Below, piece by piece: positions 1-8,734 of a DNA stretch of 19,733 nt. The stretch comes from Burkholderia sp. (GTDB lineage: Bacteria; Pseudomonadota; Gammaproteobacteria; Burkholderiales; Burkholderiaceae). The notes beneath the pieces were generated by a model, which saw only the letters and a program-made list of their open reading frames with translations, searched no databases and was not told where the DNA came from. The stretch covers positions 1 through 19,733 of the forward strand of contig JAQGMD010000221.1 of assembly GCA_028292565.1 (NCBI GenBank), in the 5' to 3' direction. A program made the position numbers and the translations under genes. Each line of letters begins with the position of its first letter. The stretch's first letter is position 1.

Positions 1-909
1 GACAGCATCCATCGTTCGCAATGCAGCATACAGATCATGCGCATAACCGTCGGGCGTCGGCGCGAGTTCCAGCTGTGCCACGACATTCAACGCCGGCGGG
101 CTGGCGCGGCGTATGAGCGCAACCCGCCGCCCGAGGGAGCTGAGTTGAAGGAGTATGTCAGGCACGCGTTCACGTTCAATCAGCGCGACCGGAGTTCCCG
201 GGGCGTAGTGCGCTTCAAGAGTGCCTGATGCACGCGGCGCGGCAGCATCGGGGAGGAGAGGCGCCATGCCAATGACCTCGGCAATCCGCGCCGCGCTCAG
301 TTGCCCGGGACGCAGCAGCACCGGACCATAGGTGTCCATGCGCGACAAATCGAGTATCGTCGATTCGATCCCTACTTCACTCGGCCCGCCATCGAGTATG
401 TAATCCACCAGATTGTCGGGTCCCGCACCAAACTCATCACGCACGTGTTGCGCAGTGGTCGGGCTGACATGACCGAACTTGTTGGCCGATGGGGCGGCCA
501 CCCCCCCATTACCGCCTCTGAATGTCTGAAGCAACGCTCGTGCAACAGGATGCGACGGGCAACGCAATCCAACCGAATCCTGGCCACCCGAAACCGCGCC
601 GGGAATGTGGGCGGCACGCTTGAGGATCAGTGTCAGCGGGCCGGGCCAGAAGGCGTCAATCAGCTTGGGCGCTTCTTTCGGAATTGCTGCCGCCCAGTAG
701 CCGATATCGGCCTCCGGCGCCAGATGCACGATCACCGGATGGTTGGACGGCCGGCCTTTGGCGGCATAGATTTGGGCTACAGCCGCAGGATTTTCCGCAT
801 CGGCGCCCAAGCCATAGACCGTCTCGGTCGGAAAGGCGACCAGCCCGCCCTGCTCAAGCTTGAGAGCTGCGGCACGAATAGCGGGCCAATCGAGGTTTAC
901 GTCAGGCAT
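1..909 (-). CDS. Threonylcarbamoyl-AMP synthase, Sua5 type (C-terminus cut by window edge)
   Basis: This enzyme makes threonylcarbamoyl-AMP from threonine, bicarbonate and ATP, the first step of the t6A modification at position 37 of ANN-decoding tRNAs. The frame starts at ATG 909 (MPDVNLDWPAIRAAALKLEQ) and stays open for 303 codons to base 1, so the C-terminus is outside the window. The YrdC domain fills about residues 8-205, with FPTETVYGLG, the AAKGRPSNHP segment and an APSANKFGHVSPT segment (the SxN motif). The linker SGTLEAHYAP near residue 234 and a following Rossmann-like region mark the long Sua5 form rather than the short TsaC form. The gene lies 21 bases after the purK stop on the same strand, so it is probably the last gene of the pur transcript. 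The upstream ribosome site is weak, in line with coupling to purK. Family call is firm; the tsaC/sua5 name differs between databases. Confidence 0.95.
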   Translation of the reverse strand, partial: MPDVNLDWPAIRAAALKLEQGGLVAFPTETVYGLGADAENPAAVAQIYAAKGRPSNHPVIVHLAPEADIGYWAAAIPKEAPKLIDAFWPGPLTLILKRAAHIPGAVSGGQDSVGLRCPSHPVARALLQTFRGGNGGVAAPSANKFGHVSPTTAQHVRDEFGAGPDNLVDYILDGGPSEVGIESTILDLSRMDTYGPVLLRPGQLSAARIAEVIGMAPLLPDAAAPRASGTLEAHYAPGTPVALIERERVPDILLQLSSLGRRVALIRRASPPALNVVAQLELAPTPDGYAHDLYAALRTMDAV

Positions 910-930
910 ATCTGGGTGCAGTCCGTCGAA

Positions 931-2124
931 TTACGCTGCGATGCGGAGGATGTCGCAAGCGGCGAGCAGGCTCGCTTGTGCCTGCTGCAGCGTCGGCGCG
1001 ACGAAGGTAACATGGCCCATCTTGCGGCCACGCCTCGCGTCGTCTTTGCCGTACAGGTGCAGGTTCGCACCCGGCAATGCCAGCACCTTGTCCCAGGCTG
1101 GTTCGCGCGGTTCGTCGGTATCGCCCTCGAACCAGATATCGCCGAGGATGTTGAGCATGACCGCCGGCGAATGCTGGCGCACGTCGCCCAGCGGCAACCT
1201 GGCCATCGCGCGTACCTGTTGCGCAAACTGGCTGGTGATACAGGCGTCGATCGTGTAATGGCCGCTGTTATGCGGACGCGGCGCCATTTCATTGACCACC
1301 AGCGAGCCATCCTCGAGCACGAAGAATTCGATGCAAAGGACGCCGACATATCCAAGCTGCGTAATGATCGCAAGCGCCGCTGCCTGCGCCCTGCTCGCGC
1401 ACTGGGTGGAGACGTTGGGACTGGGCACGGTGGTGGTGAACAGGATGCCGTCGCGATGAACGTTTTCTGCGATCGGGTAGACCGCCGATTGGCCATCGGC
1501 GCCGCGTGCTGCCAGCACCGATATTTCATATGCCAGCGGCAGCATCTTTTCCAGCACGCACGCAACGCCTTTCATTCCCTCGAACGCGGCATGCGCCTCC
1601 TCGCGGGTACGAACCCGGACCTGCCCCTTGCCGTCATAGCCGAGGCGCACTGTCTTCAGGATTCCCGGCAAGAGGTCATCGGGAATGCTCTCGGTGTCAG
1701 TTGTTGATGCGATGACCTTGTACGGCGCGGGCATCACGCCGGAGACGGCAGCGCATTCGGTAAAGAAGCGCTTTTCCTCGACGCGGTCCTGTGCGATCGA
1801 AACGCATTGCGCAGAGGGCGCAACGAAGGTGCGCGACGACAGGAACGCGAGGCTCTGTGCCGGAACGTTTTCAAACTCCGTGGTGACCGCAACGCATTGC
1901 AGCGCAAGTTCGGCCAGCGCGGCTTCGTCCGTGTAGTCGGCGCTAAGCAGATGATCGGCTGCATGGCCGGCGGGACAATCGCGCGCCGGTTCCAGTACCG
2001 CGACCTTGTATCCCATTGCCTGGGCGGCATGCGCGAACATGCGGCCTAATTGGCCGCCGCCCATGACGCCAAGCCAGGTGGGTGGCGATGCGGAAGGTAT
2101 GTATGGCTGATGCTTGTTCGTCAT
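931..2124 (-). CDS. purK: N5-carboxyaminoimidazole ribonucleotide synthase
   Basis: PurK uses ATP and bicarbonate to convert AIR to N5-CAIR in IMP synthesis; PurE then moves the carboxyl group. The 397-residue product has the PurK N-terminal nucleotide-binding motif [12 protein letters not shown] (residues 19-30), the ATP-grasp loop [12 protein letters not shown], the [17 protein letters not shown] strand, and the acidic metal/ATP region [20 protein letters not shown] followed by [10 protein letters not shown]. The C-terminal end carries LHLYGK and a GRKMGHVT segment, as expected for the family. About 17 residues precede the core, a slightly long N-terminus, but no in-frame ATG lies closer to it than the one used. 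The gene begins 6 bases after the purE stop, which points to translational coupling. No odd features. Confidence 0.97.
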   Translation of the reverse strand: MTNKHQPYIPSASPPTWLGVMGGGQLGRMFAHAAQAMGYKVAVLEPARDCPAGHAADHLLSADYTDEAALAELALQCVAVTTEFENVPAQSLAFLSSRTFVAPSAQCVSIAQDRVEEKRFFTECAAVSGVMPAPYKVIASTTDTESIPDDLLPGILKTVRLGYDGKGQVRVRTREEAHAAFEGMKGVACVLEKMLPLAYEISVLAARGADGQSAVYPIAENVHRDGILFTTTVPSPNVSTQCASRAQAAALAIITQLGYVGVLCIEFFVLEDGSLVVNEMAPRPHNSGHYTIDACITSQFAQQVRAMARLPLGDVRQHSPAVMLNILGDIWFEGDTDEPREPAWDKVLALPGANLHLYGKDDARRGRKMGHVTFVAPTLQQAQASLLAACDILRIAA

Positions 2125-2130
2125 GCTGGC

Positions 2131-2637
2131 TTATGCCGGTAATTTCATTGCGAGGGCGGCTTGTGTCTGCTTCGCTCGGTATTCCTCGAGGCGCGCCGCC
2201 AGGGCGTCATCCGTGGCGGCAAGGATCGCGATTGCGGTCAATGCGGCATTTGCCGCGCCCGCCTCACCGATGGCGAAGGTCGCGACAGGTATGCCTTTCG
2301 GCATCTGGACGATCGATAGCAGCGAGTCTTCGCCACGCAGGTATTTCGACGGAACCGGGACGCCGAGCACCGGGACGATGGTCTTCGCCGCGACCATTCC
2401 TGGCAGGTGGGCGGCACCGCCGGCACCCGCGATGATCGCGCGCAGCCCGCGCTGGCGCGCCGCTTCCGCATACGCGAACATCTGGTCCGGCATGCGGTGC
2501 GCGGAGATGACCTGGGCTTCGTGTGGAATACCAAAGTCCTTCAGCATCGCGACGGCATGCTGCATCACTTCCCAGTCTGAGGAAGAACCCATGATCACGC
2601 CGACCAGCGGCGCGCTTGCGAGTGCCTGGTCCGCCAT
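2131..2637 (-). CDS. purE: N5-carboxyaminoimidazole ribonucleotide mutase (class I PurE)
   Basis: PurE converts N5-CAIR into CAIR, the step after PurK. The 168-residue product is of normal class I length. It shows the phosphate-binding GSSSDW motif (residues 17-22), the SAHRMPD segment with the catalytic-type His47, the glycine-rich [12 protein letters not shown] loop and [19 protein letters not shown] near the C-terminus. The SAHR.P form together with an adjacent purK indicates the bacterial mutase, not the class II AIR carboxylase of animals. The start is one base after the purC stop, and purK follows 6 bases downstream, so purC-purE-purK form a tightly packed operon. Confidence 0.97.
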   Translation of the reverse strand: MADQALASAPLVGVIMGSSSDWEVMQHAVAMLKDFGIPHEAQVISAHRMPDQMFAYAEAARQRGLRAIIAGAGGAAHLPGMVAAKTIVPVLGVPVPSKYLRGEDSLLSIVQMPKGIPVATFAIGEAGAANAALTAIAILAATDDALAARLEEYRAKQTQAALAMKLPA

Positions 2638-2638
2638 G

Positions 2639-3535
2639 TCAGTCCTTCAGGGTCTCACCGGTCAGGCGCTCGAGCGCCTCGCGGTATTTCGCACCGGTTT
2701 TCTCGACCACGTCAGCCGGCAATGCCGGTGCGGGCGCGGTCTTTTTCCAATGGGTGAGTGTTTCAAGATAATCGCGCACGAACTGCTTGTCGAACGACGG
2801 TGGCGACATGCCCGGTGCATAGGAATCCGCAGGCCAGAAGCGGGAAGAATCGGCGGTCAGCACTTCATCCATCAGGTGCAGCGTGCCGTTTTCATCCAGC
2901 CCGAACTCGAACTTCGTGTCAGCGATGATGATGCCGCGCGTTGCGGCATAGTCGGCGGCGGTCTGGTACAGCTTGATGCTGACGTCGCGCATTTTAGCGG
3001 CAAGCTCCTTGCCGATGCACTTTTCCATTTCGGCGAAGCTGATGTTCTCGTCGTGCTCGCCGATATCGGCCTTGGCCGCCGGCGTGAAGATCGGTGTAGC
3101 CAGTTTGTCGGCCTGGCGCAGGCCGGTTGGCAACGAGATGCCGCAAATGGCGCCGGTCTCCTGATAGTCCTTCCAACCCGAGCCGATGATATAGCCGCGC
3201 ACCACCGCTTCGACCAGGATCGGTTTCAGTCGTTTGGCGACAACCGCGCGACCGCGCACTTGCGACGCTTCTTCCGGGCTGACGACGCTTTCCGGCGCGA
3301 TGCCAGTCAGGTGGTTCGGCACAACGCCTGCCAGTTTCTCGAACCAGAAGTCGGACATCTGGTTGAGCACCCTGCCCTTGCCGGGAATCGGTTCGTTCAT
3401 CACCACGTCGAACGCGGAAAGGCGATCGCTGGTTACGATCAGGATTTTGTCGTCACCGACGGCATAGTTGTCGCGCACCTTGCCGCGGCCGAGCAGCGGC
3501 AACGAGGTGATGGTGGATTGATAAAGACTGTTCAT
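2639..3535 (-). CDS. purC: Phosphoribosylaminoimidazole-succinocarboxamide (SAICAR) synthase
   Basis: PurC joins CAIR and aspartate using ATP to give SAICAR, the step directly after PurE. The 298-residue protein is the longer form of the family (the E. coli form is about 237 residues), which I recall as usual in Burkholderiales. Seen motifs are GRGKVRDNY near residue 16, [20 protein letters not shown], the [14 protein letters not shown] segment, and [15 protein letters not shown] followed by [15 protein letters not shown]. The last third has the [11 protein letters not shown] helix. It is the first gene of the pur group. The upstream 103-base gap to fba holds a terminator-like hairpin, so purC has either its own promoter in that short gap or depends on read-through from the glycolytic genes. 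Confidence 0.97.
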   Translation of the reverse strand: MNSLYQSTITSLPLLGRGKVRDNYAVGDDKILIVTSDRLSAFDVVMNEPIPGKGRVLNQMSDFWFEKLAGVVPNHLTGIAPESVVSPEEASQVRGRAVVAKRLKPILVEAVVRGYIIGSGWKDYQETGAICGISLPTGLRQADKLATPIFTPAAKADIGEHDENISFAEMEKCIGKELAAKMRDVSIKLYQTAADYAATRGIIIADTKFEFGLDENGTLHLMDEVLTADSSRFWPADSYAPGMSPPSFDKQFVRDYLETLTHWKKTAPAPALPADVVEKTGAKYREALERLTGETLKD

Positions 3536-3542
3536 GAGGTTT

Positions 3543-3583
3543 CCAGAAAGCTAAACCGGCGGGTGTCTTAAACACGCCGCCGG
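3543..3583 (-). terminator. Terminator or attenuator hairpin between fba and purC
   Basis: Read on the minus strand, the arms CCGGCGG (3583-3577) and CCGCCGG (3562-3556) enclose a second stem, GTGT/ACAC, around a TTAAG loop, with one unpaired C between the stems. The hairpin is followed by TTTAGCTTTCT. The stem is strong, but the T tract is interrupted, so it may be a partial terminator. It lies downstream of fba (stop at 3639) and ends about 8 bases before the purC start, so it could end the pgk-pyk-fba message or act as a leader hairpin for purC. Confidence 0.6.
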
Positions 3584-3638
3584 CCGATTGGTTGGCTTTC
3601 AGGACCAGCGCGGGCCCTGAGCCTGTTACTGCGTAATT

Positions 3639-4703
3639 TTACTGCACGATCTGCGAGAGTTCGCCTTTTTTGTATTTTTCTGCAATCTTTTCGAGTGAAA
3701 CCGGCTTGATCTTTGGCCCCTGCCCTTCGCAGCCGAATGACAGGAAACGCGACTTGACGACCTTCATGGCCGCTTCACGCGCCGGCTTCAGGTAATCGCG
3801 CGGGTCGAACTTGGACGGGTTCTCCATCAGGTAGCGGCGAATGGCGCCGGTCATTGCAAGACGGATATCGGTGTCGATATTGATCTTGCGCACGCCATGC
3901 TTGATGCCTTCCTGGATTTCTTCCACCGGCACGCCATAGGTTTCTTTCATGTCGCCGCCGAATTCGCGGATCTCGGCCAGCAGTTCTTGCGGCACCGACG
4001 ATGAACCGTGCATCACGAGGTGGGTGTTCGGAATGCGCGCGTGGATCTCCTTGATGCGCTGGATCGCGAGTATATCGCCGGTCGGCTTGCGCGAGAATTT
4101 GTAGGCGCCGTGCGAAGTGCCGATTGCAATCGCAAGTGCGTCGCACTGGGTCAGCTTGACGAAGTCCGCTGCCTGGCTAACGTCGGTCAGCAGCTGTTCG
4201 CGGGTCATGGTGCCTTCCGCGCCGTGGCCGTCTTCCTTGTCGCCCTTCATGGTTTCGAGGGAACCGAGCACGCCCAACTCGGCTTCCACCGTCACGCCGA
4301 TCGCGTGGGAGAATTCGACCACCTTGCGCGAGACTTCAACGTTGTATTCATAGCTGGCGACCGACTTGCCGTCTTCCATCAGCGAGCCGTCCATCATCAC
4401 CGAGGTGAAACCGGATTTGATCGCTGCCATGCAGACTGCGGGAGATTGGCCGTGATCCTGGTGCATCACCACCGGGACATGGGGATAGGCTTCGACCGCG
4501 GCTGAGATCAGGTGCCGCAGGAATGCTTCGCCGGCATATTTGCGGGCGCCTGCAGAGGCTTGCATGATCACCGGCGCGCCGACTTCATCGGCAGCCTGCA
4601 TGATCGCTGTGACTTGCTCGAGATTGTTGACGTTGAATGCCGGCAGGCCGTAACCGTTTTCAGCGGCGTGGTCGAGCAATTGACGCATTGATACGAGAGG
4701 CAT
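3639..4703 (-). CDS. fba: Fructose-1,6-bisphosphate aldolase, class II, Calvin-cycle subtype
   Basis: The enzyme reversibly splits fructose-1,6-bisphosphate into glyceraldehyde-3-phosphate and dihydroxyacetone phosphate, using zinc. I chose ATG 4703 ([19 protein letters not shown]; 354 residues), because TTTTGGAG lies 7-8 bases upstream; an in-frame TTG at 4721 would add six residues and remove that ribosome site. Motifs are HQDHGQS with catalytic Asp83 and zinc ligand His84, [38 protein letters not shown] and KINIDTDIR. This pattern and length match the CbbA/Fba type found in proteobacteria with Calvin-cycle genes, though that subtype is also used in glycolysis by heterotrophs. It follows pyk by 24 bases and is probably the last gene of a pgk-pyk-fba operon. 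Whether it should be called fba or cbbA cannot be settled here. Confidence 0.96.
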   Translation of the reverse strand: MPLVSMRQLLDHAAENGYGLPAFNVNNLEQVTAIMQAADEVGAPVIMQASAGARKYAGEAFLRHLISAAVEAYPHVPVVMHQDHGQSPAVCMAAIKSGFTSVMMDGSLMEDGKSVASYEYNVEVSRKVVEFSHAIGVTVEAELGVLGSLETMKGDKEDGHGAEGTMTREQLLTDVSQAADFVKLTQCDALAIAIGTSHGAYKFSRKPTGDILAIQRIKEIHARIPNTHLVMHGSSSVPQELLAEIREFGGDMKETYGVPVEEIQEGIKHGVRKINIDTDIRLAMTGAIRRYLMENPSKFDPRDYLKPAREAAMKVVKSRFLSFGCEGQGPKIKPVSLEKIAEKYKKGELSQIVQ

Positions 4704-4727
4704 GATGGTTCTCCAAAACAATAGAAA

Positions 4728-6167
4728 TTAATATTCGCCGATCTTCATGATCTTGAGTGCGTTTGTACCGCCGGTCTGGCCCATGGGCTCGCCCCAGGTT
4801 ACGACTATCATGTCACCTTTTTGCACAACACCTTTAGCCAAAAGCAAATCCTGGGCCGCCTTCAGCACAGCATCGCGGTCGGTGGATTGAGCCAGTTCAA
4901 AGGTCGTGACGTTTCGGAACAGCGCCGTTTTACGGTGGGTAGCCAGGCTCGGCGTCATGGCGTAAATCGGAATGTCGATATTGTGTCGGCTCATCCATAA
5001 CGCGGTCGAGCCCGATTCCGTTAGCGCGGCGATGGCCTTCACCCTCAGGTGGTAAGCGGTGAACAGTGCGCCATAGGCAATCGATTGGTCGATGCGGGCA
5101 AACACCACATTCAGGAAATCCGCATCCAGCTTCACGATATCGGATTTTTCCGCTTCGAGGCAGATGGCGGACATCGCTTCCACCGTTTCAATCGGGTACT
5201 TGCCCGATGCGGTTTCAGCCGACGTCATCACGGCGTCGGTGCCGTCCAATACCGCATTGGCCACGTCCGAAACCTCGGCGCGGGTCGGCACGGCATTGAC
5301 GATCATGGATTCCATCATTTGCGTCGCAGTAATAGCGAGCTTGTTAGATGCGCGGGCCATCTTGATCATGCGTTTCTGTAGCGCGGGCACGGCCGCATTG
5401 CCGACTTCCACCGCGAGGTCGCCGCGCGCGACCATGATGCCGTCCGATGCGTCGAGGATCTCCTGCAGCGCCGGGATAGCCTCGGCCCGCTCGATTTTTG
5501 CGATCATCTGCGGCTTGTGCTTGCTCGAGTCGCCGGCGATATTGGCCAGCTGGCGGGCCATGATCATGTCGGTCGCACTCTTCGGGAAAGAAACGGCGAG
5601 ATAGTCAGCCTGGAAACTCATCGCGGTCCTGATGTCCTCCATGTCCTTGGCGCTCAATGCCGGCGCGGACAAACCGCCCCCCAATCGATTGATGCCCTTA
5701 TTGTTGGACAGTTCACCGCCGATCCTGACGGTCGTATGGATTGCGCTGCCGACTACCTTGTCGACCACCAACACGATCAAACCGTCGTTCAGCAACAGCA
5801 CGTCCGCCGGCTTCAGGTCACGCGGCAGTTCCTTGTAGTCGAGTCCGACTTGCGCGTTGTTGCCCAATTCGCAGTTCGCGTCGAGGATAAACTTGCTGCC
5901 GTTCTCGAGATTGATCTTGCCGTTCTCGAACTTCCCGACGCGAATCTTCGGTCCTTGCAGGTCGGCCATGATCGCGACTTCACGTCCGCAAAGTGCGGCA
6001 GCTTCGCGTACGAGCTTGGCACGATCAATATGGTCCTGGGCTTTGCCATGCGAGAAGTTCAGTCGCACCACATCAACCCCTGCGGTGATCATGCGGGTGA
6101 GCGTGTCGAGATCGCTCGATGCGGGTCCGATGGTGGCGACGATTTTAGTTGCTCTTCTCAGCATCAT
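4728..6167 (-). CDS. pyk: Pyruvate kinase
   Basis: Pyruvate kinase transfers phosphate from phosphoenolpyruvate to ADP, the last glycolytic step. The 479-residue length is typical of the bacterial tetrameric enzyme. The N-terminus has RRATKIVATIGPASSD and VVRLNFSHG; the substrate/metal-binding strand is MIAKIERAEAIPALQEIL followed by DGIMVARGDLAVEVG. The family signature region ITATQMMESM, PTRAEVSDVANAV and DGTDAVMTSAETASGKYP is intact. The C-terminal domain ends with KGDMIVVTWGEPMGQTGGTN. Two ATG codons are adjacent (6167 and 6164); AAAGG lies 6-9 bases upstream of them, so either can serve. It is preceded by pgk, with a strong hairpin in the 67-base gap, and followed closely by fba. Confidence 0.97.
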   Translation of the reverse strand: MMLRRATKIVATIGPASSDLDTLTRMITAGVDVVRLNFSHGKAQDHIDRAKLVREAAALCGREVAIMADLQGPKIRVGKFENGKINLENGSKFILDANCELGNNAQVGLDYKELPRDLKPADVLLLNDGLIVLVVDKVVGSAIHTTVRIGGELSNNKGINRLGGGLSAPALSAKDMEDIRTAMSFQADYLAVSFPKSATDMIMARQLANIAGDSSKHKPQMIAKIERAEAIPALQEILDASDGIMVARGDLAVEVGNAAVPALQKRMIKMARASNKLAITATQMMESMIVNAVPTRAEVSDVANAVLDGTDAVMTSAETASGKYPIETVEAMSAICLEAEKSDIVKLDADFLNVVFARIDQSIAYGALFTAYHLRVKAIAALTESGSTALWMSRHNIDIPIYAMTPSLATHRKTALFRNVTTFELAQSTDRDAVLKAAQDLLLAKGVVQKGDMIVVTWGEPMGQTGGTNALKIMKIGEY

Positions 6168-6193
6168 TACTAGCCTTTATGAACTTCAGCGTT

Positions 6194-6220
6194 GGCTGCA
6201 TGCGCGGTTGGCATGCAGCC
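6194..6220 (-). other. Perfect 10-bp intercistronic hairpin between pgk and pyk
   Basis: The arms GGCTGCATGC (6194-6203) and GCATGCAGCC (6211-6220) are exact inverse copies around a 7-base loop. On the minus strand no T tract follows, so this is not a normal intrinsic terminator. It lies 26 bases before the pyk start and just after the pgk stop. A hairpin in this place may protect the 3' end of a processed pgk message or set the ratio of pgk to pyk; that role is inferred. Confidence 0.6.
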
Positions 6221-6234
6221 GGAATCTCAGGAGA

Positions 6235-7425
6235 TTACTTCGAGCGTTGCAGCAGGATGTCCACTGCGGGCAGCGTTTTACCTTCCAGGAATTCCAGGAA
6301 AGCACCGCCACCGGTGGAAATATACCCGACCTTGTCGGCAATGTTGTACTTGGCAATAGCCGCCAGCGTATCGCCACCCCCGGCAATCGAGAATCCACTG
6401 GATTCCGCAATCGCCAGCGCCAGCGTTTTGGTGCCTTCGCCGAACTGGTCGAATTCGAACACGCCGACCGGGCCATTCCATACGATGGTGCCGGCGGTGC
6501 TGATCTGGGTCGACAGCTGCGCTGCCGTTTTCGGTCCGATATCGAGGATCATGTCGTCGTCGGCCACATCCTTCACGTCCTTGACGGTAGCGGCTGCGGT
6601 CGGCGAAAACTCTTTCGCGCAGACGACGTCGACCGGGATCGGCACCGATGCGCCGCGCGCGGCCAGCATGTCGATGATGGCTTTCGCATCGCCAACCAGT
6701 TCTCTTTCCGCGAGTGATTTGCCGATATTCAGGCCGGATGCCAGCATGAAAGTGTTGGCAATACCGCCGCCGACGATCAGATTGTCGACCTTGTCGGCCA
6801 GCGACTTCAGGATGGTCAGCTTGGTGGAGACCTTGGAACCGGCGACGATGGCCACCAATGGGCGAGCCGGCTGGCCGAGGGCTTTGCCGAGCGCGTCGAG
6901 TTCTGCCGCCAGCAGCGGGCCGGCACAGGCAACCGGCGCGAATTTGGCGATGCCATGGGTGGTTGCCTCTGCGCGGTGCGCGGTACCGAATGCGTCATTG
7001 ACGTAAACGTCGCACAGCTTGGCCATCTTTTGCGCGAGCTCGTCGCTGTTCTTCTTCTCGCCTTTGTTGACGCGGCAGTTCTCCAGCAATACCACCTGGC
7101 CCGGCGCGACATCGACGCCGTCAACCCAGTTCTGCTTCAACTCGACCGGCTGGCCCAGCAATTCGGACATACGCTTTGCGATTGGCGCCAATGTATCTTC
7201 CGGCTTGAATTCGCCTTCGGTGGGACGGCCCAGGTGCGATGTGACCATCACCGCCGCGCCGGCTTTCAGCGCCTGCTGGATGGCGGGGACTGATGCACGT
7301 ATGCGGGTGTCTTCCGTAATGTTGCCGGCGTCGTCTTGCGGGACGTTGAGATCGGCTCGGATGAAAACGCGTTTGCCTTGAAGTTGGTTACGGGCGATCA
7401 GGTCACTCAGTCGATTGAAATGCAT
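6235..7425 (-). CDS. pgk: Phosphoglycerate kinase
   Basis: Pgk interconverts 1,3-bisphosphoglycerate and 3-phosphoglycerate with ADP/ATP in the cytoplasm. The 396-residue product is full length. The N-terminal substrate domain has [32 protein letters not shown] and [12 protein letters not shown], followed by [19 protein letters not shown]. The nucleotide-binding C-terminal domain has [45 protein letters not shown] and the glycine-rich [14 protein letters not shown]. The start ATG 7425 has only a weak ribosome site. It is the first gene of the pgk-pyk-fba run, 87 bases after azlD on the same strand, and a candidate promoter lies in that gap. Confidence 0.97.
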   Translation of the reverse strand: MHFNRLSDLIARNQLQGKRVFIRADLNVPQDDAGNITEDTRIRASVPAIQQALKAGAAVMVTSHLGRPTEGEFKPEDTLAPIAKRMSELLGQPVELKQNWVDGVDVAPGQVVLLENCRVNKGEKKNSDELAQKMAKLCDVYVNDAFGTAHRAEATTHGIAKFAPVACAGPLLAAELDALGKALGQPARPLVAIVAGSKVSTKLTILKSLADKVDNLIVGGGIANTFMLASGLNIGKSLAERELVGDAKAIIDMLAARGASVPIPVDVVCAKEFSPTAAATVKDVKDVADDDMILDIGPKTAAQLSTQISTAGTIVWNGPVGVFEFDQFGEGTKTLALAIAESSGFSIAGGGDTLAAIAKYNIADKVGYISTGGGAFLEFLEGKTLPAVDILLQRSK

Positions 7426-7463
7426 GGTTGCCGTGCAAATATTAAGAAGATGGAAAGGCCGCT

Positions 7464-7505
7464 ATTTTACCGCACCGCATTATTGCGAAATACAGTTTTG
7501 ATCAA
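7464..7505 (-). promoter_or_regulatory. Candidate promoter region for pgk
   Basis: In the 87-base azlD-pgk gap the minus strand shows TTGATC (7505-7500) followed after 16 bases by ATAATG (7483-7478), a plausible -35/-10 pair. Further down is a second -10-like TAAAAT (7469-7464) inside CGGTAAAATAG. The same 11-mer also occurs upstream of azlC. I cannot decide which hexamer is used. No terminator with a T tract is visible between azlD and pgk. Confidence 0.4.
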
Positions 7506-7512
7506 GCAATCG

Positions 7513-7836
7513 TCATAAAACCAGCCGCAGAACCGTGAATAACGCCATACCGACGATGATGGTTTCGAGCAGGCGGCGAGTGGCGAAGAAAAACAATGCG
7601 GCGCCGATGCCGGCAAGGAGCTTCGGATTCATCAGGCTCATGCTGATCGTGCCCCCGGTCGACACGAGATCCGGGATGACTACAGCCGCCAGTGCGGTCG
7701 CCGGGGCATATCGCAGAGCATGCTGCACCTTGGGCGGCAGCTTGACCGCATTCCCCAGAATGAAGAAGGAGCCGCGCGTCAGGAGGGTGGCCAGAGTTAG
7801 CAAAATGATAGTAATCCAGACATCGGCCGCGCTCAT
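7513..7836 (-). CDS. azlD: AzlD-family small subunit of branched-chain amino acid exporter
   Basis: AzlD/YgaH proteins are small membrane partners of AzlC/YgaZ; together they export branched-chain amino acids (known best for E. coli YgaZH and its valine export). I chose ATG 7836 (MSAADVWITIILLTLATLLTRG; 107 residues), because it overlaps the azlC stop in an ATGA arrangement and the upstream in-frame extension is Arg/Gly-rich shadow sequence. Four hydrophobic segments are visible: residues about 6-25, a PATALAAVVIPDLV stretch, LLAGIGAALFFFATR and IIVGMALFTVLRLVL at the C-terminus. The conserved RYAPATALAA region matches the family. It needs AzlC for function by analogy. Confidence 0.9.
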   Translation of the reverse strand: MSAADVWITIILLTLATLLTRGSFFILGNAVKLPPKVQHALRYAPATALAAVVIPDLVSTGGTISMSLMNPKLLAGIGAALFFFATRRLLETIIVGMALFTVLRLVL

Positions 7837-8582
7837 AGTTCTTCCTTCTTTTTGTCCAGGATGGTGTCGACCGCCATGGCGGCGACCATGCCGATAATGA
7901 CCGCGACCAGCAGGCCCAGTCGATACGGCAGATTCAGCGTGAGCACCGATACGATGCCGGCCACGATCACCCCGGTCAATGCCGCGGCGTTGACGATGAG
8001 GGGAATCAGGAGGGTTAGCAAGGCCAGCGTACCGGCAAAGCCCACGCCCCAGCTCTCGGGAATCTGGCTTGCCAGCAGGATGCCTGCGACCGAGCCCACT
8101 TGCCATGCCAGCCAGTTCGGATAGCCGATGCCTGTGAAAAAGCCGACCTTGCCCTCTGGACGGTGGAGAGTGTTCGCCGGGAAACGCTGCGGAAAGAATC
8201 CCATGGTGATGTCGGCGTTCAGATACCCGAACCCGACCCGCTTGTACCAGGGCAAATGCGCGAAATGCGGCCCTACCACCGCTGAAAAGATGACGAAGCG
8301 CAGACTCACCATCAGGGCCGTAAGGAATACCACCCAGATCGGCGCATTGGCCGCAATCAGCGGCAGCGACGCGAGTTGGGCCGACCCGCCGAACACAAGG
8401 AAGGTCATTCCCAGCGACTGCCAGATGGTCAGGCCGGACTTCGCCATCGCCATGCCCGTTACCAGGCCCCAGGCTGCAATTCCGGGCATGGTTGCCACGG
8501 ACGCCTTCAAAGCCTCACGGAAAGCCTGCTTCTCCGCGAGCGCGAAGTCGACGCGCGGCGTGTTCACTTCTACGTTATTCAT
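7833..8582 (-). CDS. azlC: AzlC-family large subunit of branched-chain amino acid exporter
   Basis: AzlC/YgaZ is the larger inner-membrane subunit of a two-part exporter of valine, leucine and isoleucine. The 249-residue product starts at ATG 8582 (MNNVEVNTPRVDFALAEKQAF). After a hydrophilic stretch of about 25 residues come several membrane segments: GIAAWGLVTGMAMAKSGL, LGMTFLVFGGSAQLASLPL, IWVVFLTALMVSLRFVIFS, WLAWQVGSVAGILLA, a long LALLTLLIPLIVNAAAL region and LLVAVIIGMVAAMAV. The FGGSAQLA and RFVIFSA segments fit the family. Its stop overlaps the azlD start by four bases, so the two are translated together. It is divergent from ilvE, which handles the same amino acids and supports the substrate assignment. 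Confidence 0.92.
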   Translation of the reverse strand: MNNVEVNTPRVDFALAEKQAFREALKASVATMPGIAAWGLVTGMAMAKSGLTIWQSLGMTFLVFGGSAQLASLPLIAANAPIWVVFLTALMVSLRFVIFSAVVGPHFAHLPWYKRVGFGYLNADITMGFFPQRFPANTLHRPEGKVGFFTGIGYPNWLAWQVGSVAGILLASQIPESWGVGFAGTLALLTLLIPLIVNAAALTGVIVAGIVSVLTLNLPYRLGLLVAVIIGMVAAMAVDTILDKKKEEL

Positions 8583-8653
8583 CTCAAATGCTTTAAACGC
8601 TGCGCGCGTCGCAACCTGATGCGTGCGCCCTGCGCGCCGTACAGGCGGGGTCG

Positions 8654-8712
8654 AAAAAAGGGCTTACCGTCGGGGTTCAATGCGGCGGGCCTGTGACTTC
8701 AAAGGCCGACGG
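8654..8712 (-). promoter_or_regulatory. Possible attenuator hairpin in the azlC leader
   Basis: On the minus strand CCGTCGG (8712-8706) can pair with CCGACGG (8673-8667) across 32 bases; six bases later comes a run of six T (8659-8654). A competing inner stem, GGCCT/AGGCC, lies in the loop. The layout resembles an intrinsic terminator or attenuator about 75-130 bases before azlC. The gap between stem and T run is longer than ideal, so this is a weak call. Confidence 0.3.
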
Positions 8713-8717
8713 CGCAT
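8664..8717 (-). other. Short Arg-rich reading frame inside the azlC leader hairpin (uncertain)
   Basis: ATG 8717 opens a 17-codon frame reading MRRRPLKSQARRIEPRR and ending at TAA (8666-8664), exactly at the end of the hairpin's second arm. Seven of 17 residues are Arg; there is one Leu and one Ile. The position is what a leader peptide would have, but I see no ribosome site, and Arg codons arise easily in GC-rich non-coding DNA. I do not claim it is translated. Confidence 0.2.
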
Positions 8718-8734
8718 GAAATTAACGAGCGACT

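Noticed and set aside
301..1707. Long open frame on the plus strand, 468 codons, antisense to the Sua5 and purK genes
   Set aside because: It runs across two certain genes in the opposite direction, its protein is Arg/His/Gln-rich with no known motif, and such frames are common opposite GC-rich coding DNA.
2114..3571. Plus-strand frame of 485 codons opposite purE and purC
   Set aside because: It spans two well-identified genes and their junction, and has no recognisable domain or ribosome site.
4704..4721. Longer aldolase start at TTG 4721
   Set aside because: It would place the clear GGAG ribosome site inside the gene, and the family begins at MPLVSMRQ.
7837..8106. Long N-terminal extension of AzlD
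   Set aside because: The extension lies in an overlapping frame of azlC, is Arg/Gly-rich and is not membrane-like; the ATGA overlap at 7833-7836 marks the real start.
8619..8696. 25-codon plus-strand frame (starting MRAPCAPYRRGRKKG) upstream of ilvE, considered as a leader peptide
   Set aside because: It lies upstream of the likely ilvE promoter, has no ribosome site and no run of Leu/Val/Ile codons.
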